Assembly: GCA_045577925.1 (NCBI GenBank)
Contig: JAZNJH010000035.1
Span: 1-64,000 of the forward strand
DNA length: 64,000 nt
From: UBA4717 sp045577925
GTDB lineage: Bacteria; Bacillota; Clostridia; Oscillospirales; CAG-272
Reading direction: 5' to 3'
A model generated the notes under the pieces. The model was not told the DNA's origin, ran no database searches, and saw nothing but the letters and a program-made list of their open reading frames with translations. The first letter of the stretch is position 1; every line of letters begins with the position of its first letter. Below are positions 18,420 through 27,140 of the stretch, piece after piece. Both the position numbers and the translations under genes were made by a program.

Positions 18420-18741
18420 CAGATCGGCAAGCTTGTCTTCTTCTGTTACCTTGCTGTCTTTTGCTGGTCTTCCTCTTTTTTGAGGCATAATGCCGTAAGA
18501 CAGCTTTTCTTCTCTTCGTCGTTTTCTTTGCAATACACCTTTTACTTGTTCCTTGCTGATTCCAAATTTTTCTCCGATTTCTCTTTTGGTTAACCCTTTT
18601 GATTTCAGTTCTACTATTTCTTTTTCGTATTGTTCGATATGGCTATACTTTCTTGGCATAAAAATTCTCTCCTATGGATTTTCTTAATTATACCATAGGA
18701 GGGCTCTTTTTGTCATTGTCCGTTTTTACTGGACTTGTTCA
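18420..18741 (-). mobile_element. IS3-family remnant with partial orfA
   Basis: From about 18659 the frame reads MPRKYSHIEQYEKEIVELKS and continues with an HTH (TKREIGEKFGISKEQVKGVL) and GRPAKDSKVTEEDKLADLR, as in OrfA of clostridial IS3 elements; it ends abruptly at the GH2 junction. Upstream, a TATAAT-bearing promoter, a GGAGAG ribosome site and a TGAACAAGTCC end (to 18741) look like the true left end of the element. OrfB and the right end are absent. Confidence 0.75.
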
Positions 18742-18800
18742 AAAAAGCAGGTGAGCATTTTTTATATGCTGTAAGTATTAACGCAAATTATTTAGTAGAG

Positions 18801-19712
18801 TCATTCTGCTTTTTCAAGCCAATACGCATCATCGCCGAGTAGTTCCATCGCATTTTCAAGCGAATTTTCATTCAGGTAATTGTACGGACCATGACAGAAT
18901 GTGTTGATATCAACACCCTCTCGCTTTAAGATCTCTTTTAATATTTTCTGCGGATTGCTTTCCATATCGTAGATCTTCATAAGCTCAGATATTCGTGCAA
19001 GTCCCTGCTCTACGCCGAGAGCATTTTCTTCAGCCGTATCCTTCACCCATTTTGACCACACCTTAGGAACGATATTTGAAAGCGCTCCTACTCCGCCGGC
19101 GCCGCCAAGCTTATGGTTTTCCAAGAACTGATGGTCAAAGCCTGAATAAACTTCAAAATCAGGTCTGACGGGAAGAACCTGCTTTATGATTTTTTCCGTA
19201 TGCGAAAAATCCAAAATAGAGTCTTTCATTCCCTTGATGTTTTTATACTTGTCAGCAAGCCTTACAACCGTTTCAGCTTCTATATTATTTCCTGTTCTTA
19301 CAGGATAGTTGTAAATATACACGTCTCCGTCAATATTCTCTGCCATATATGAATAGTAACGGTAAAATTCATTCTGATTCATGTTAAAATACGATTCACA
19401 TATAATAAGGACTCCCTTAACGCCTCTTTTTAGAACGAAATCAGAAAGCTCAACAGTTTCCTTGTAGCCGATGCCACCAGTGCCTACTAACAGCTCCACA
19501 CGTCCGTCTATAGCAGATATATACTCCGCAAGATAGGCTTTCTTCTCGTCGTTATTTTTAAAATACGGAAATTCTCCCGTTGAACCCATTGGTACGATTC
19601 CGTCAACACCACCCTTTATAAGTGTTTCGGCCAGTTTAATGTTTCCGTCCATGTCTGGCTTTCCGTTATCCATTATAACGGTAACAGCCGGTGTGAAAAT
19701 TTTTGGTTTCAT
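18801..19712 (-). CDS. DapA/NAL-superfamily aldolase (probable 2-keto-3-deoxy sugar acid aldolase)
   Basis: A 303-residue class I aldolase. It shows the substrate-carboxylate loop GSTGE (43-47), Tyr134 in YNYPVRTG and the Schiff-base Lys163 in GMKDS. The superfamily covers dihydrodipicolinate synthase, N-acetylneuraminate lyase and KDG-type aldolases. Because it lies 17 bp downstream of an IlvD/Edd-type dehydratase, cleavage of a 2-keto-3-deoxy sugar acid to pyruvate plus an aldehyde is the likely job; DapA proper is less likely. Confidence 0.8.
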   Translation of the reverse strand: MKPKIFTPAVTVIMDNGKPDMDGNIKLAETLIKGGVDGIVPMGSTGEFPYFKNNDEKKAYLAEYISAIDGRVELLVGTGGIGYKETVELSDFVLKRGVKGVLIICESYFNMNQNEFYRYYSYMAENIDGDVYIYNYPVRTGNNIEAETVVRLADKYKNIKGMKDSILDFSHTEKIIKQVLPVRPDFEVYSGFDHQFLENHKLGGAGGVGALSNIVPKVWSKWVKDTAEENALGVEQGLARISELMKIYDMESNPQKILKEILKREGVDINTFCHGPYNYLNENSLENAMELLGDDAYWLEKAE

Positions 19713-19729
19713 TTTAAAATTCTCCTTTT

Positions 19730-21403
19730 TTATATTTTTAATACGGCCCCCTCTGCTCCTGACGAAGCGAGCTTGGAATAAACAGAAAGGTATCCTGTTT
19801 TAAACTTTAGCTCCGGTGCTTTCCATTTTTTCAGTCGGTGTGCAATCTCATCTTCAGACACGTGCAGATCTAACCTTCTCTCATATATATTTATTTCTAT
19901 TTCATCGCCGTCTCTAACAATTGCAATTGGACCTCCCTCTCGTGCTTCCGGGGAAATATGACCGACAAAGCAACCATTGTTAGAGCCCGAGAATCTCCCG
20001 TCAGTAATAAGCGCAGTCGTTTTAGCAAGTCCTTCGCCGTAAAGAACCTTTAATGCGGTGTACATTTCACGCATACCGGGTCCACCCTTCGGGCCCTCAT
20101 AACGGATTACAACAACGTGCCCAGCTTTGACTTTTCCATCTAAAATTGCTTTGTTGGCATCCTCCTCACAGTCAAAGCAAATAGCCTTTCCTATAAAATG
20201 TTTAACGCTCTCATCCATTGCGCCGGGTTTTGCCACACCGGTTTGTGGACATAGATTCCCACGCATAATTGCCACTGCTCCATCATTACCGACTGGATTG
20301 TTCATCGGTCGTATTACATTCTCGTTTGCCGGGAATTTATAGCGGTACTCGTCTAAGCTTTCTTTTAGAGTCTTACCGTTTACTGTCATTACAGAATTGT
20401 CCAATACTGACTCCATATTCTGCATTACTCTTGCAATCCCTCCTGCCATCCAGAAATCCTCCACGTTGTATTCATAGCACGATGGATTTACACGAACGAG
20501 AGTCGGGATAGTATGAGATAATTTGTCAAAAGCATCAAGCACGTCAACATCAAGTCCCGCTTCCTTTGCAATTGCAATTAAATGCATAACTACGTTGGTA
20601 GAACCTCCGATTGCTATACATACTTTAACTGCATTTAGAATTGCTTCTTTTGTAAGTATTTTGTCAGAGGTAATGTCTCTCTTTACAAGTTCAACAATTT
20701 TCCTACCGGTTTCGTAAGCAAGTCTTCTGCGGTCATTGTGAACCGCAGGTACAAGCGCCGCCCCGGTGAGACTCATACCGAGTGCTTCTGCTATACAGTT
20801 CATGGAGTTTGCTGTTCCAAGGAACGAACAAGACCCGCAGGTAGGAGCACAGTTTTCCTCGAGTGTATCAATATCTTCTTTTGTATATTTTCCAATCGCA
20901 ACCATACCCTGCCCTTCTGCGCAGGAATTGACGTCTGATTTTCTGCCGTCAAAAATCACACCGCCGAGCATACTTCCTCCGCCGAGAAAAATTGCAGGTA
21001 TCTTCATTCTTGCCGCAGCCATAAGCATTCCCGGAACAATTTTGTCGCATGATCCTAACAATACAACTGCATCTAGGCGGTGAGCCTGAACCATAAGTTC
21101 AACAGAATTTGCAATTACTTCTCTTGATGGGAGCATATATTTCATGCCCACGTTCGACTGACCGAGTCCGTCACACAACCCGATTGTTCCGAATTCAATT
21201 GGAGTTGCTCCGGCGGCATATACCCCCGCCTTTACCTTTTCGCCTATTTCTCTGAGATTGTAGCTGCCAGGAACAATTTGACTGTAGGCATTGGCAATAC
21301 CGATCTTCGGTTTGTGCAGCTCATCATTCGTATAGCCCATTGACTTCATAAGCGCACGTCCGAGAGCGTTATGCTCGCCCTTTAAATAATCATTGCTTCT
21401 CAT
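19730..21403 (-). CDS. IlvD/Edd-family dehydratase
   Basis: A 557-residue iron-sulfur dehydratase. Family marks are GSCDKIVPGMLM, CAPTCGSCSFLGTANSM and the C-terminal ITDGRFSGSNNG. Length matches dihydroxy-acid dehydratase (IlvD), which acts in branched-chain amino-acid synthesis. However, no ilv genes are nearby, and it is paired with an aldolase under a divergent AraC regulator, so it more probably dehydrates a sugar acid such as an aldonate. Confidence 0.82.
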   Translation of the reverse strand: MRSNDYLKGEHNALGRALMKSMGYTNDELHKPKIGIANAYSQIVPGSYNLREIGEKVKAGVYAAGATPIEFGTIGLCDGLGQSNVGMKYMLPSREVIANSVELMVQAHRLDAVVLLGSCDKIVPGMLMAAARMKIPAIFLGGGSMLGGVIFDGRKSDVNSCAEGQGMVAIGKYTKEDIDTLEENCAPTCGSCSFLGTANSMNCIAEALGMSLTGAALVPAVHNDRRRLAYETGRKIVELVKRDITSDKILTKEAILNAVKVCIAIGGSTNVVMHLIAIAKEAGLDVDVLDAFDKLSHTIPTLVRVNPSCYEYNVEDFWMAGGIARVMQNMESVLDNSVMTVNGKTLKESLDEYRYKFPANENVIRPMNNPVGNDGAVAIMRGNLCPQTGVAKPGAMDESVKHFIGKAICFDCEEDANKAILDGKVKAGHVVVIRYEGPKGGPGMREMYTALKVLYGEGLAKTTALITDGRFSGSNNGCFVGHISPEAREGGPIAIVRDGDEIEINIYERRLDLHVSEDEIAHRLKKWKAPELKFKTGYLSVYSKLASSGAEGAVLKI

Positions 21404-21551
21404 TACTTTTTCTCCTTGCGTTTTTTATTGTATGTAACCCTTGACTTAGCGGTATATATCGAATATAATAAATTGTAACATAAATTTTCGTCATATACTT
21501 GCTAAAATCTATGTATTTTGTGTCATTTTTTGTTCAAATGAGGTGAGAAAC

Positions 21552-22348
21552 TTGAATACAGGACACGCTATATTCGGGATTGAAAGAGAACTTCAGAATA
21601 ATTTGTTTTATACTGACGGAACAACCTTTAGCGGAGATTTTCATTTTCATTCGCATATTGAGATTTGTATTGTGGATAAAGGCAAAGTCAACGTTCTTAT
21701 AAATGATAAAAAGCGTATTCTTAAAAGGGAGAGCTTTCAGTTGCCCTCTCTTATGACGCACATATGTACAGACCATTAGGAGAAGCAGAATCGAGCGTAC
21801 TTATCATCCCGCCTTATATGTGTAATGAATTCAATTCATACATAAAGAGCAGAAAGATCGCCGAACCATTTATTTGTAACTCCCAGGTTGTAAAGAAAAT
21901 AAAAAAATGCTTCGAGGATATTAAAGCATCAGGGGATAATAAGATCAAACAACAAGGCTACGTATACGTAATACTCGGAATACTGCTTGAGTCGGCAAGC
22001 TTTGATTTAACAGATGATAAGTTTGAACCGGGACTTTCACTCAGGCTTGTTTTCTACATACACGAGAATTACAAAGAGAAAATATCGCTTGACTCTCTTT
22101 CCGCATGTTTCGGCTATACACAAAGCTATATATCAAGGTGCTTTGCGTGCGACTTCAATATGGGGATAAACGAATATCTTTCAACGATAAGGCTTAAAAA
22201 TGCGGTTATGCTGATGAGCGAAAAAAAGCACAGTATAACCTACTGTGCCCTTGAAAGCGGTTTCAGCTCTCTGCGTTCCTTCTACAGAATATTTTCAAAG
22301 AAATATAACTGTTCACCGAAGGAATATATAAAAGATTTTATTGATTAG
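21552..22348 (+). pseudogene. AraC-family regulator split by a one-base frameshift
   Basis: The first part (start at TTG 21552 with GAGGTGA upstream, or GTG 21543) gives a cupin-like sensor start with HFHSHIEICIV. The second frame carries YDAHMYRPLGEAESSVLIIPP and a full pair of AraC HTH motifs (LSACFGYTQSYISRCFACDF; SITYCALESGFSSLRSFYRIF). The frames join near 21730 in a run of three Gs; a fourth G would restore ILKRGELSVALSYD. It could be a true mutation or an assembly slip. It diverges from the dehydratase-aldolase pair and probably regulates it. Confidence 0.8.
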
Positions 22349-22381
22349 CAACCGTAAGTCGTATGCGACTTGCTGTTTTCT

Positions 22382-23599
22382 TCACGACTGCCTGTATGTA
22401 TCAAGGAATTTTCCAATTCGTATCATCGCGTCTTTGAGTATATGCGCCTCAGGTAACATTACTATTCTGAAATGGTCGGGCTTATGCCAATCAAAACCGC
22501 TTCCCGGTACAATCAGGATATTCGTTGCTTGCAACAGATCACGCGCAAATACCTTGTCGTCTGTGATACCGAATTTTTCCGTATCAAGCTTTGCAAACAA
22601 ATAAAACGCGGCGGTGTTTTTAACAAAAGATATTCCGTCTATATACCGAAGCGCCGACACGGTCGCTTCTCTCTGCTCGTATATGCGTCCGCCCTCTCTT
22701 ACCATTGAAGCAGGAGTCGCACGGTCTAAAAGGGCTGCAGGTATAACTATCTGCGCCATTGTGTTTGCACATAGGCGCATTGACGTCAGCTTTACTATTC
22801 CCTGACGGTATTCTTTGGTAATCGACCTCGGTCCGCTTATTACCATCCAGCCGCATCTGTAACCGCACAAACAATGCGACTTTGAAAGTCCGTTCATCGT
22901 GATGACGGGCAGATCAGGCGCAAGTGATGCACTCGGAGTATGCTCAAGTCCGTCTAAAACAAGACGGTCGTATATTTCGTCAGAAAACACCACAAGCTTG
23001 TTTTCTCTTGCTATATCCAGTATATCTTTAAGAACTTCATCGGAATATAAAACTCCTGTCGGGTTATTGGGATTTATAATCACGATTGCTTTCGTCCTGC
23101 TCGTTATCTTCGAGCGTATATCCTTGCAATCGGGATTCCAACCTGCTTTTTCATCGCACAAGTAAAATACGGGCTTCCCGCCTGCAAGATACACGCTGTT
23201 ACCCCATAGCGAGTAGCTCGGTGAGGGTACAAGCACCTCGTCGCCATCATTTAAAAGCGGCGTCAACGCAAATGATACTACCTCGCTTACGCCGTTGCCG
23301 ATAAATACGTCATCCTCGTTTATTCCCGATATGCCGCGACTTTTATGGTATTCGCATATAGCCTGACGTGCATCCGGCATACCTCTGAAATCACAGTATC
23401 CAAGTCCTTTATCTATCTGTGAACTAAGTGCATTTTTTATCGACTCCGGTGTTTCAAAGCCAAAGCTTGCGGGGTTTCCCGTATTTAGCTTTAATACATC
23501 TATGCCGTTTTTCTGCATTTCGAGCGCTTCCAGGTACAACGGTCCTCTTATATCCGAATGAACGTTCTCCATTCTTTTTGCACATTTTATAGTTTCCAT
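22382..23599 (-). CDS. AlaA/AlaT-type class I aminotransferase
   Basis: A 405-residue fold-type I PLP enzyme. The N-terminal RMENVHSDIRGPLYLEA and LKLNTGNPASFGF closely follow the AlaA (glutamate-pyruvate) family. Asp207 and Tyr210 (FSDEIYDR) contact PLP and Lys240 in NGLSKSH forms the Schiff base. It likely transfers amino groups between alanine or similar amino acids and 2-oxoglutarate. It is divergent from a LysR regulator. Confidence 0.88.
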   Translation of the reverse strand: METIKCAKRMENVHSDIRGPLYLEALEMQKNGIDVLKLNTGNPASFGFETPESIKNALSSQIDKGLGYCDFRGMPDARQAICEYHKSRGISGINEDDVFIGNGVSEVVSFALTPLLNDGDEVLVPSPSYSLWGNSVYLAGGKPVFYLCDEKAGWNPDCKDIRSKITSRTKAIVIINPNNPTGVLYSDEVLKDILDIARENKLVVFSDEIYDRLVLDGLEHTPSASLAPDLPVITMNGLSKSHCLCGYRCGWMVISGPRSITKEYRQGIVKLTSMRLCANTMAQIVIPAALLDRATPASMVREGGRIYEQREATVSALRYIDGISFVKNTAAFYLFAKLDTEKFGITDDKVFARDLLQATNILIVPGSGFDWHKPDHFRIVMLPEAHILKDAMIRIGKFLDTYRQS

Positions 23600-23622
23600 A
23601 TACCATTCTCCAAAAATTTATG

Positions 23623-23651
23623 TTGACACCATTATAGCAAAGAGTTATAAT
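23623..23651 (+). promoter_or_regulatory. Promoter for the LysR-type regulator
   Basis: TTGACA and TATAAT with a 17-bp spacer lie 60 bp before the ATG, inside the divergent aminotransferase/LysR gap. Confidence 0.8.
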
Positions 23652-23710
23652 ATATTCAAATACTTATAATCGTATAATTGTTATATTGTTTTATTTATAT
23701 GGGGTGTGCT

Positions 23711-24646
23711 ATGTTTAAATGGAAAAACTATGTTTTGGAGATATATAAGGAGAAAAGCTTTTCAAAGGCGGCACAGAATCTGTACATCAGCCAGCCCTCA
23801 CTCAGCGCAACGGTAAAAAAGCTTGAAGAAAAGCTTGGTGCGCCGATATTTGACAGAAGCACAAGTCCTCTGCGCCTGACGGCGATGGGCGAAGTATACG
23901 TAGAAGCGGCAGAAGAAATAGTTAAGATAGAGAAGCGCGTGGAAAACTATATAAACGATTTAAACACACTTCATTCGGGAAATCTGTCAATCGGAGCAAG
24001 CAACGTTTTTGCTGCATACGCTCTTCCCTCTATAATTACGGAATTCAAAAATAAGTTCCCGCACGTCGATATACGCCTAAGTGAAGGAAACACGGCAACT
24101 CTCGAACAAATGCTTTCAGCAAACACACTTGATCTTGTTATCGACAATAATCATTACGACTCAGCTCTTTATGATAAAGAGCTGTATTCTAACGAGTTCA
24201 TTCTGCTTGCAGTCCCCAAAAGCTTTGACGTCTGCGAAAGAACGAAAAAGTATCAGATAACGGGCGAGGCTCTAAAATCAAAGACATATCTTGACGAAAA
24301 CTTTGCGGTAGTACCGCTCTCTGAATTCAGGAATGTCCCGTTTATAATGCTGAGTCCGAGCAACGATACCCGCATACGTGGAGACAAGCTTTGTAAAGAA
24401 GCAGGATTCCGTCCAAAAATAATGCTTGAGTTAAACCAACAGGCAACGTCATATATGGCGGCATCAACTCAAATGGGCGCGACGTTTGTCAGCGACACGC
24501 TGGCGTTCAAACTGCCCGCACCTGAAAATTTGGCCTACTACAAGCTCGGCGGCGAAGATGCGAAGCGAACGGTATATTTTTACTACAAAAAGCGCAAATT
24601 CAAAACAAAGGCTATGGAAGAGTTCATTCGTCTCATACATAGATAA
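23711..24646 (+). CDS. LysR-type transcriptional regulator
   Basis: I start at ATG 23711 (311 residues), which begins right at the winged HTH: FKWKNYVLEIYKEKSFSKA, then LYISQPSLSATVKKLEEKLG. The remainder is a periplasmic-binding-protein-like effector domain. A start at 23678 would add a non-family hydrophobic leader. It faces the AlaT-type aminotransferase and probably controls it; the effector is unknown. Confidence 0.9.
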   Translation: MFKWKNYVLEIYKEKSFSKAAQNLYISQPSLSATVKKLEEKLGAPIFDRSTSPLRLTAMGEVYVEAAEEIVKIEKRVENYINDLNTLHSGNLSIGASNVFAAYALPSIITEFKNKFPHVDIRLSEGNTATLEQMLSANTLDLVIDNNHYDSALYDKELYSNEFILLAVPKSFDVCERTKKYQITGEALKSKTYLDENFAVVPLSEFRNVPFIMLSPSNDTRIRGDKLCKEAGFRPKIMLELNQQATSYMAASTQMGATFVSDTLAFKLPAPENLAYYKLGGEDAKRTVYFYYKKRKFKTKAMEEFIRLIHR

Positions 24647-24777
24647 AAAAAGAGAGGCAGCATTATCTCCCTCTCTCTTACGCAAATTCTCAAATTATAA
24701 TACAGAATCCACTCGCAGAATGTGATCCGTACAATATACAAATCAGATACAAGTGCTGTCAACACAAAACATCAGAA

Positions 24778-26064
24778 TTACTTTTTCGCCGCACTTTCTG
24801 CAATTTCTGCGGTTATGCGAAGGAATTTATCAATATCGTCCGTGCCGTGACAATGCAGAGGCGACACTCTTATTGCGCCTTTAAGTCCAAGCGCTTCTAC
24901 AATTCGCTTTGAATAAATGCTTGTGTTTACCCTCTCGTACACGGTTACACCGCGTCTCTGATACTCGGCTACACATTCGGTAAAATCAATATTGTCAATA
25001 GCGATTGCGGCGATAAGATCACGGCTTGTAAGGTCCTCTGTATCAACGCATACCGTTACACCCGGGATATGTCTGAGTCCGAGGGTATCTTCTGTTCCCT
25101 CAAGCATTCTGTACAGAAGAGCTCTTTCCTGAAGGTGAATACGTCTGAGACCTTCGTCATACATAGCTTTTCTGTCTGTTTCTCCTATAAAATGCTTGCC
25201 TATTTCACAGACGTAGTTTATAATTTCCATTGTGGCGGCAAAGTTACCCGGTGCGCTTGTACCAAGCTCAAACACATTTTGCTCCTTTGCGATAAGCTTG
25301 TGGTGCGGAAGTGCGGCAACTCTGTCGGATACGTACGCAAAGCCGCAGCCTCTTACGCCGAAAAATTTGTACGGTGCAAAATTCATACCGTCTATCTGAA
25401 GCTTTTCAACGTCCATCGCACAATGAGGTGCGTGCTGGACGGCATCTGAAATTATGTAAAGGTCGGGTTTTATAGCTCTCGCCTTTTTTACTATGGCTTC
25501 AATGTCCATGATATTTCCCGAAATGTTGGACGCAGACATTATACTTACAAGGCAGGTGTCCTTATCAACGTACTTTATAACCTCATCGGGATCAATTCCG
25601 CCGGTGAGAGGGTTTGCAGGTACAACACGCATTTCCTTGCCCGTTTTATTGCAGTAGTACTCTATTGCATCATACGCCGACGGATGCTCGATTGAAGAAA
25701 CGACGGCATTTGTGCCGGGGATATTCTCCATAATCAGTCCGACCATATGAAACATAGTCTGCGATGCTGTAAGCTCGGTAATAAGCGCGCCGCTTTTTGC
25801 GCCGAACATAATCTCTAAAATTTCTTTCGTGCCGTGTTCTACAAGTCCCTTAAGGTAGAGAGAACGCTCGTGTATCCGCTCGGGACAGTCGGGGAATCTT
25901 TCATGCTCCGCTTTTGCTTCAACGCATTTTTTGAGACGAAGCGATCCGCCGGAATTATCAAAAAACAATCTTTCACCGTACACAGGGTCAACATCGGCAT
26001 AGTAAAATTTTTCTTTTAATTCTTTTTGAAATTTGTCATCAAATAAAAGTCCGTTCTTATACAT
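24778..26064 (-). CDS. Class V aminotransferase-fold PLP enzyme (cysteine desulfurase-like)
   Basis: A 428-residue enzyme with the class V pattern: SSIEHPSAYDA (123-133), Asp207 in ISDAVQHAPH binding the PLP ring nitrogen, and Lys233 in APYKFFGVRGCGF. The sequence resembles SufS/CsdA-like and isopenicillin epimerase-like proteins, but I see no reliable active-site Cys loop, so desulfurase activity is unproven. It diverges from an AraC regulator and has no IscU partner nearby. Confidence 0.75.
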   Translation of the reverse strand: MYKNGLLFDDKFQKELKEKFYYADVDPVYGERLFFDNSGGSLRLKKCVEAKAEHERFPDCPERIHERSLYLKGLVEHGTKEILEIMFGAKSGALITELTASQTMFHMVGLIMENIPGTNAVVSSIEHPSAYDAIEYYCNKTGKEMRVVPANPLTGGIDPDEVIKYVDKDTCLVSIMSASNISGNIMDIEAIVKKARAIKPDLYIISDAVQHAPHCAMDVEKLQIDGMNFAPYKFFGVRGCGFAYVSDRVAALPHHKLIAKEQNVFELGTSAPGNFAATMEIINYVCEIGKHFIGETDRKAMYDEGLRRIHLQERALLYRMLEGTEDTLGLRHIPGVTVCVDTEDLTSRDLIAAIAIDNIDFTECVAEYQRRGVTVYERVNTSIYSKRIVEALGLKGAIRVSPLHCHGTDDIDKFLRITAEIAESAAKK

Positions 26065-26275
26065 TATATCACACCTTTATATTATTTTCTATATCACCAT
26101 AATATCACATTATTTTGGAAATGAAAATTGCATTATTTGTAAAAGATATTGCAAATTAAGCAAATGTATGCTACAATGTCCGTAGCACGGACGGCAATTA
26201 GCGCATATTGTCCAAGGAAATTTTTAATCTACACCCGTACACCTATATTTTACTAAGATTGTGATATGATGTTTT

Positions 26276-27067
26276 ATGAATAACTATTATGAAAACAAAC
26301 TGACCTACAATAAAATAACATTTAATCTCACAAACAGCCCCGATATACAAGAGCGAGAAATGCACGCCTATCATGAGATACTTTTTTACATAGACGGCGA
26401 TGCTACGTTTTTATGCGAAGGTCGTCAGCAAAAACTAAGCAGCAACACACTTATTCTTATACCAAAGGAAGCCTATCACTTTTTCCGTTTGTCTGAAAAA
26501 TGCGACTTTACAAGGCTGAAGATAAGCTTTCCCGAGTCCTTTATCGAAGAAACTCCGCTGTCTGAGATAATTTCAAAAATAACGGTAATAGAAAATCCAA
26601 GCGAGCATATTTCATTCGCTCTTGATAAGCTGTGTCACATACTGAAAGGGGAAACAACACAGGCAAGTCCGTTCTATGCTTATGCCGCATTCCTTATGCT
26701 TTTAAGCGAGCTTGACAGCTCACCCGTAGAGGAAGCGGCGCATACAAAGAACGATAGTGCAACGTCAAAGGCTATAAGGTATATAAGCAAAAATCTTTCA
26801 GGAGATCTGACCATTGAAGCCTTGTCAAAAAAGCTGAATATATCCGCATCAACCATTACACACGCTTTCAAGAATGAGCTTGGAATTTCGCTTCACGAAT
26901 ACGTTAAGGAAAAAAGGCTCGTTTCTGCAAGAGCTCTTATTTCAGCGGGAAATAAGCCGTCAAAGATATATACCGATTGCGGATATCAGGATTATTCTTC
27001 ATTTTATAAAGCATACGTAAGCTTTTTCGGCTATCCACCGTCAAAAGAAAAAGACAATACTTTATAA
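26276..27067 (+). CDS. AraC-family transcriptional regulator
   Basis: A 263-residue regulator. Residues about 25-90 form a cupin sensor (EMHAYHEILFYIDGDATF, LILIPKEAYHFFR), and the last 100 residues carry two HTH motifs (TIEALSKKLNISASTITHAF; PSKIYTDCGYQDYSSFYKAY). It is divergent from the class V PLP enzyme, with a gap of about 210 bp for control sites. The signal is probably a small metabolite; none can be named. Confidence 0.88.
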   Translation: MNNYYENKLTYNKITFNLTNSPDIQEREMHAYHEILFYIDGDATFLCEGRQQKLSSNTLILIPKEAYHFFRLSEKCDFTRLKISFPESFIEETPLSEIISKITVIENPSEHISFALDKLCHILKGETTQASPFYAYAAFLMLLSELDSSPVEEAAHTKNDSATSKAIRYISKNLSGDLTIEALSKKLNISASTITHAFKNELGISLHEYVKEKRLVSARALISAGNKPSKIYTDCGYQDYSSFYKAYVSFFGYPPSKEKDNTL

Positions 27068-27068
27068 C

Positions 27069-27107
27069 AAAAGACGCTCATCTTCTACAGATGAGCGTCT
27101 TTTTGTT
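27069..27107. terminator. Bidirectional terminator (matches the one at 28719)
   Basis: A 10-bp stem AGACGCTCAT with ATGAGCGTCT, flanked by A and T runs. The hairpin core is nearly the same as that at 28719-28752. Confidence 0.85.
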
Positions 27108-27140
27108 TAAATCTTACTCGGATAAACACAGGGGCAGATT

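Noticed and set aside
19730..21403. Naming the dehydratase ilvD outright
   Set aside because: Family membership is clear, but the context lacks other branched-chain genes and favours a sugar-acid substrate, so the symbol was left empty.
24650..24700. Terminator behind the LysR gene
   Set aside because: AGAGAGG and CCTCTCT can pair, but no T run follows and the stem is weak.
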